Source: Caryophanales bacterium UBA2450 (GTDB taxonomy: Bacteria; Bacillota_I; Bacilli_A; RFN20; CAG-826). From it: 36,948 nucleotides of DNA. How positions within the stretch are numbered: the stretch's first letter is position 1; every line of letters starts with the position of its first letter. This document shows positions 33,536-36,948 of the stretch, in pieces. A program made the translations under genes and the position numbers. The stretch covers positions 1,725-38,672 of the forward strand of contig DDQE01000022.1 of NCBI GenBank assembly GCA_002342545.1. The letters are read 5' to 3'. The notes below the pieces were generated by a model. The model was not told the origin of the DNA and made no database searches. It was given only the letters and a program-made list of their open reading frames with translations.

Positions 33536-35222
33536 CACTTATTAAGAATGAATAAACATTTTGTTTACCATCTTTAATATCTATATTTAAATCTGGATAT
33601 TTTTCTTCAATGGCTTTTTTAGTAGAAACAAAGTCTTCTCGCTTCACATCTTCTCCTAAGAAGATGGTAAGAATAGCGCTTTCTTCATCTATCATCTTAT
33701 CAACTAATTCTTGTAAGGCGACGAATTTATCTTTAGCACCAACAACGATTTCTTTTTCATAAATTCCGATGAAGTCATCTTTTTGAATTCTAATGCCGTT
33801 AAGTTCGCAATCTCTAATAGAGAAAGTGACTTCTCCAGATTTGACATTCTTTAAAGAATATCTCATATTACGCATATTTTCTTCTGGATCTGTATCTTGG
33901 TCTAAACTCATTAACGCCACAATTCCTTGTGGAATAGTTTTACTAGGAATAACAAAGACATTCTTTCCTTCTTCAGAAGCAATATCCGCAGCTTGGCTAG
34001 CCGCCATAACGATATTAGAGTTATTTGGTAAGATAAAAATGTTGTCAGCATTTATCTTTCTAATAGCAGATAAGAAGTCTTCACTAGATGGATTCATAGT
34101 TTGTCCACCACTAACAATATAAGTAGCACCTAATTCTTTAAAATAAGTAGAGATACCTTCTCCAGAGCTAACGGCAATAACAGCGTTAGTGATCTTTTCT
34201 TTTGGAAGTTCTTGTTCTTCTTCCTTTGTAGCAGGTTTAGGTTCTTCTACTAGATCAACATGAGGATTAACATTTGCCCCATCCGCTAAAGCGTGATGTT
34301 GCTCTGTCATATTTTCGATTTTTAGTTTTAAGAATTCACCATATTGTTGAGCGTAATTTAAAATCTCGCCAGGGGTTAAAGTATGAACATGGACTTTGAC
34401 AATATCATCATCTTTAACAACCACTAAAGAGGTGCCGTGGCTATTAAGCCAATTAGTGAATCGAGATTGATTAAAGATCTTTTTTACAGAATCTGGGCCT
34501 AAAGACATAATAAATTCAGTGCAGTAGCCATATTCCTCTTCTTCCATCGCACTAGCCGCGGCGGAAGCAATAGCTCCAGCAGAAACATTTTTATCATCTC
34601 TAGATACTTCTTGACCAATACTAGCAAGATACATACCTTCGATGATTCTTACTAAACCAGTACCACCACTATCTACAACACCAACTTCTTTTAAAATTGG
34701 TAATAATTCAGGAGTTCTATTTAAAGAGGCATTTGCTTCTTTTAATAAGATTTCAAGCGTTCTTTCGATAGACATTCCTTCTTTAACTTTACGAGATAAA
34801 ACACTACTAGATTCTCTAATAACAGTAAGAATGGTTCCTTCTACTGGTCTCATAACTGCTTTGTAGGCAGTATCACTACCAGCTTTAAAGGCTTGTGCTA
34901 ATAAAAGCGAATCGATTTCTTCAACACCTTCTAAAACACTAGAAAAGCCTCTAAAGATTTGACTAGTAATAACGCCAGAATTTCCTCTAGCTCCCATTAA
35001 TAAGCCACGAGAGAAAGTTTTAGCAATAAGAAAAGTATTATTTTCTTGAATGCCATTAATTTCATTGGCCCCACTAGTCATTGTGAGATTCATATTAATA
35101 CCAGTATCACCATCAGGAACCGGGAAGACGTTTAAAGCATCAACTTCTGGATAATGATTAAATAAGTTATTACTGGCGCTTATTAAGAATTTCTTTAATG
35201 TAAGACCATCTATTGTTTTCAT
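33528..35222 (-). CDS. fakA: Fatty acid kinase, catalytic subunit FakA (DhaL-DegV-like)
   Basis: FakA phosphorylates exogenous fatty acids bound to FakB proteins, giving acyl-phosphate for phospholipid synthesis through PlsX and PlsY. It has 564 residues. The N-terminal DhaL-like kinase domain has NVFPVPDGDTGINM (metal-binding Asp37 and Asp39) and GARGNSGVITSQIFRG, then DSGGTGLVRIIEGM. A middle domain (EYGYCTEFIM, then VVVKDDDIVKVHVHT) and a C-terminal DegV-like domain follow. It has its own promoter, a leader of about 33 bases, and no clear Shine-Dalgarno site. The link to plsX two genes downstream fits its role. Confidence 0.92.
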   Translation of the reverse strand: MKTIDGLTLKKFLISASNNLFNHYPEVDALNVFPVPDGDTGINMNLTMTSGANEINGIQENNTFLIAKTFSRGLLMGARGNSGVITSQIFRGFSSVLEGVEEIDSLLLAQAFKAGSDTAYKAVMRPVEGTILTVIRESSSVLSRKVKEGMSIERTLEILLKEANASLNRTPELLPILKEVGVVDSGGTGLVRIIEGMYLASIGQEVSRDDKNVSAGAIASAAASAMEEEEYGYCTEFIMSLGPDSVKKIFNQSRFTNWLNSHGTSLVVVKDDDIVKVHVHTLTPGEILNYAQQYGEFLKLKIENMTEQHHALADGANVNPHVDLVEEPKPATKEEEQELPKEKITNAVIAVSSGEGISTYFKELGATYIVSGGQTMNPSSEDFLSAIRKINADNIFILPNNSNIVMAASQAADIASEEGKNVFVIPSKTIPQGIVALMSLDQDTDPEENMRNMRYSLKNVKSGEVTFSIRDCELNGIRIQKDDFIGIYEKEIVVGAKDKFVALQELVDKMIDEESAILTIFLGEDVKREDFVSTKKAIEEKYPDLNIDIKDGKQNVYSFLISVE

Positions 35223-35261
35223 AAATTGATTTCAGCTTTTAGGTTTATAAAATCTACGAGT

Positions 35262-35290
35262 ATTCTACATATATATGTAGATTATGTCAA
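35262..35290 (-). promoter_or_regulatory. Promoter of fakA with an 18-bp perfect palindrome
   Basis: On the minus strand, TTGACA (35285-35290), a spacer of 17 and TAGAAT (35262-35267). The perfect palindrome TCTACATATATATGTAGA (35264-35281) covers the spacer and most of the -10, the classical place for a repressor site. Confidence 0.85.
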
Positions 35291-35297
35291 GTTGCCC

Positions 35298-36527
35298 CTA
35301 TTTATGTAAAGAAGCTTGCTCAGCAAAATAATGGAGAACATTCATAATTTCAGAAGTGTTGTCTCCATAAGAAATGATAACGTGATTACCATAACTTTTA
35401 TTGATTAGTGGATATAAATCTTCATCCTCAAGTTTGACTAAAATTTGAGTGCGGCAATAGTTAGGTAATTTTAAATTTTCTTTGATTTCGCCATTAATTA
35501 ATAAATATGATTTTAAGTCTCTTGATAATTTAAAAATGGTAATACTACCTTTGGATAATTCACCTCTAATACCAATTCCTAAGCCACTTTCAAAGTGAGT
35601 CATAAAATCAATTTTATTGGCCATACTTAGTGGTAAAGTACAGTGCGCAAACAAAACTTCATTATCACTATCTTTATCGCCAAAAGTAATTTTACTTGGA
35701 TTAGCCTGGAAAGAAACTTTATCGGTACAAGCTTTGACAATTAACATTGAAAGCATACTAGGAACATCACCTTCGCAAGTAGCGATAATTCCTTCATCAT
35801 TAAGCATTGCTAGAGCGAGACATGCTGTATTTTTATATTCTTCAATTAAATCGAAGCAGCGGAGTGTAAATCCTTTTAATTTATAACGTTCAATTAGTCG
35901 TTTAAGGCCACTATAAATCGCCAAAGCTCCCGTCAAAACCTCGCTATTTTGCGCTAATTTCTCGTATTTTGAGCGATTTTTAATGTTTTCTAATTCACCT
36001 TTATCAATTTCGTTTTTAAGTTCTTTAGAAGTGATATCAATTAAATTCACGTTATAGACTTTTTTAGCTTCTTCATAATCCACTAAAGAAGCAATTAACC
36101 AGTCACTAGGTTTACCAATAACTCCTAAATTTGCTCCACTGATATAACGTTTAGCAATTTCAATTTTAGAAATTTCGACAATTGCAGAAGCAATTTCTTT
36201 TTCTTTGCCAAAAAGCAAGATACAGTCTTCTTTATTGTTTGATAAGAATGATTTAATTTCTAAACAAGCAGGTAAAGAATTATTTAAACAATCACTAATT
36301 AAAATGATTGGACGAGGTAATTCTTTTTCAATTTTTACAAAATGTTGTTCTGCTCCACCAGTTTCAATAAAGATCACATTAAATAAAGCGGAATCATCAT
36401 TTTCTACAAGTTCATAATCTTTATCAAAAAGTTCATTATTGATCTCATCAATAAAATTATCCCCATCTTTTTTAAAAGAAGCATTAGGATCTAAAGAATT
36501 TGATAAACGAATGACATTGATTTTCAT
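35298..36527 (-). CDS. L-fucose/L-arabinose isomerase family protein (FucI-like)
   Basis: The protein of 409 residues resembles the COG2407 sugar isomerases, which interconvert aldoses and ketoses with a divalent metal. Family-like stretches are SDWLIAS early in the middle, then LRCFDLIEEYKNTACLAL, AMLNDEGIIATCEGDVPS, SFQANPSKI, LFAHCTLPL, THFESGLGIGIRGEL and the C-terminal GNHVIISYGD. Glu in CEGD and His residues of the later motifs are candidate metal ligands. The substrate is unknown. The start at 36527 has GAGGT at the right distance; an ATG at 36542 overlaps that site. It sits alone between the rRNA operon and fakA; no sugar transporter or kinase is adjacent. Confidence 0.75.
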   Translation of the reverse strand: MKINVIRLSNSLDPNASFKKDGDNFIDEINNELFDKDYELVENDDSALFNVIFIETGGAEQHFVKIEKELPRPIILISDCLNNSLPACLEIKSFLSNNKEDCILLFGKEKEIASAIVEISKIEIAKRYISGANLGVIGKPSDWLIASLVDYEEAKKVYNVNLIDITSKELKNEIDKGELENIKNRSKYEKLAQNSEVLTGALAIYSGLKRLIERYKLKGFTLRCFDLIEEYKNTACLALAMLNDEGIIATCEGDVPSMLSMLIVKACTDKVSFQANPSKITFGDKDSDNEVLFAHCTLPLSMANKIDFMTHFESGLGIGIRGELSKGSITIFKLSRDLKSYLLINGEIKENLKLPNYCRTQILVKLEDEDLYPLINKSYGNHVIISYGDNTSEIMNVLHYFAEQASLHK

Positions 36528-36543
36528 AAAAACATACCTCATT

Positions 36544-36576
36544 GATAATTATAAATTATCTCTTGCTTATATGGAA
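36544..36576 (-). promoter_or_regulatory. Possible promoter and operator of the FucI-like gene
   Basis: A perfect TATAAT (36548-36553, minus strand) has a weak -35 TTCCAT (36571-36576) at a spacing of 17. The -10 lies inside a perfect inverted repeat GATAATT-ATA-AATTATC (36544-36560), a possible operator. The leader would be about 14 bases and include the GAGGT site. Confidence 0.5.
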
Positions 36577-36578
36577 AT

Positions 36579-36586
36579 AAAAAAGC
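36579..36586 (-). terminator. U-run after 5S rRNA
   Basis: The terminal 5S helix is followed at once by six T on the minus strand (36579-36584), so the closing stem of 5S probably doubles as the terminator stem of the rRNA operon. Confidence 0.5.
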
Positions 36587-36693
36587 CCGGCAGCTCGCTA
36601 TTTTTGCACTTACGTACTATCTTCACCACTACAGTGCTTAACTTCTGTGTTCGGTATGGGAACAGGTGTGTCCACTGCGCTATCGCCACCAGA
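36586..36693 (-). rRNA. rrf: 5S ribosomal RNA
   Basis: About 108 bases on the minus strand. The sequence contains the universal GTTCCCATACCGAACAC and GAAGTTAAGC, and its ends pair over nine positions (TCTGGTGGC with GCTGCCGGG). It is shorter than the 116-120 bases of Bacillus, as in Mollicutes and relatives. It follows 23S rRNA on the same strand. Confidence 0.95.
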
Positions 36694-36800
36694 CTTTTTT
36701 TAGAGAACGTTGTTCTCTGAAAACTAGATATTATCACATTGATCTCACTAATTAAAGCATTAACATAAATTTTACTTATGGACTTGTTAAAATCTTAGAA
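36694..36800 (-). other. 23S-5S spacer
   Basis: The spacer of about 107 bases has no tRNA gene. It contains a perfect 7-bp hairpin AGAGAAC-AAC-GTTCTCT (about 36703-36719) just before 5S, probably a processing site, and AT-rich sequence that may pair with the far side of 23S before cleavage. Confidence 0.7.
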
Positions 36801-36948
36801 ATTAAGTCCTCGTTCTATTAGTATTAGTCAGCTGAATGCCTCACGACACTTACACTTCTAACCTATCAACCTCCTAACTTTGGAGGGAACTTACTTCTTG
36901 CGAATGGGAAGTCTCATCTTATGGTTGGCTTCACGCTTAGATGCTTTC
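36801..36948 (-). rRNA. rrl: 23S ribosomal RNA, 3' end (partial)
   Basis: The minus strand shows the conserved 3' terminal part of 23S: GAAAGCATCTAAGCGTGAAG at the window edge and GACTAATACTAATAG near the end, finishing GAGGACTTAA. The 3' boundary is approximate to a few bases. The rest of the gene lies beyond the right edge. Confidence 0.95.

Overview
The window is AT-rich, gene-dense DNA from a low-GC Gram-positive bacterium. TGA acts as a stop (for example at the ends of dxr and rbgA), so the code is the standard one, not the Mycoplasma one. Gene content and order (fakA-recG-plsX-rnc-ftsY-ylxM-ffh ... rplS-rbgA-rnhB-dprA-topA-xerC-rpsB-tsf-pyrH-frr-uppS-cdsA-dxr-rseP-polC) match the long housekeeping superoperon region of Bacillus and relatives, with many genes missing. 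A Bacilli lineage with a reduced genome, possibly an uncultured gut group near the Mollicutes or Erysipelotrichia, fits best. That placement is inference.

Layout from right to left, the direction in which nearly everything is transcribed. The right edge holds the 3' end of a 23S rRNA and a 5S rRNA on the minus strand. They are followed by a FucI-like sugar isomerase gene and then a lipid and RNA-processing run: fatty acid kinase fakA, recG, plsX, rnc, ftsY, ylxM, ffh. The next block, rpsP-khpA-rimM-trmD, lies on the plus strand. It keeps its usual internal order but is flipped in place between ffh and rplS. The minus-strand run resumes with rplS, lepB, rbgA, rnhB, dprA, topA, xerC, then rpsB-tsf, pyrH-frr, uppS-cdsA-dxr-rseP-polC, and ends in a tRNA-Pro(CGG) gene with a clear terminator.

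The left 5.6 kb is accessory. It holds the remnant of an AAA_4/AlbA_2-like gene with a 12-bp tandem repeat, a plus-strand protein made only of four NUMOD1-like repeats, and a 590-bp gene-free stretch. That stretch carries a near-perfect CIRCE (HrcA) operator and four hairpins in series. At the far left is a 1230-residue Ig-like (BIG2) surface protein whose stop codon lies just outside the window.

The genes work together in protein synthesis and export (ribosomal proteins, EF-Ts, RRF, SRP and its receptor, signal peptidase), membrane and isoprenoid supply (FakA, PlsX, CdsA, Dxr, UppS, RseP) and DNA upkeep (PolC, TopA, RecG, DprA, RNase HII, XerC). The fab genes usually found between plsX and rnc are absent while fakA is present, which suggests dependence on exogenous fatty acids. 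Several promoters sit so close to their start codons (rimM, recG, lepB, the NUMOD1 gene, topA) that leaderless or nearly leaderless mRNAs without Shine-Dalgarno sites are predicted. This is the most general unusual pattern in the window.
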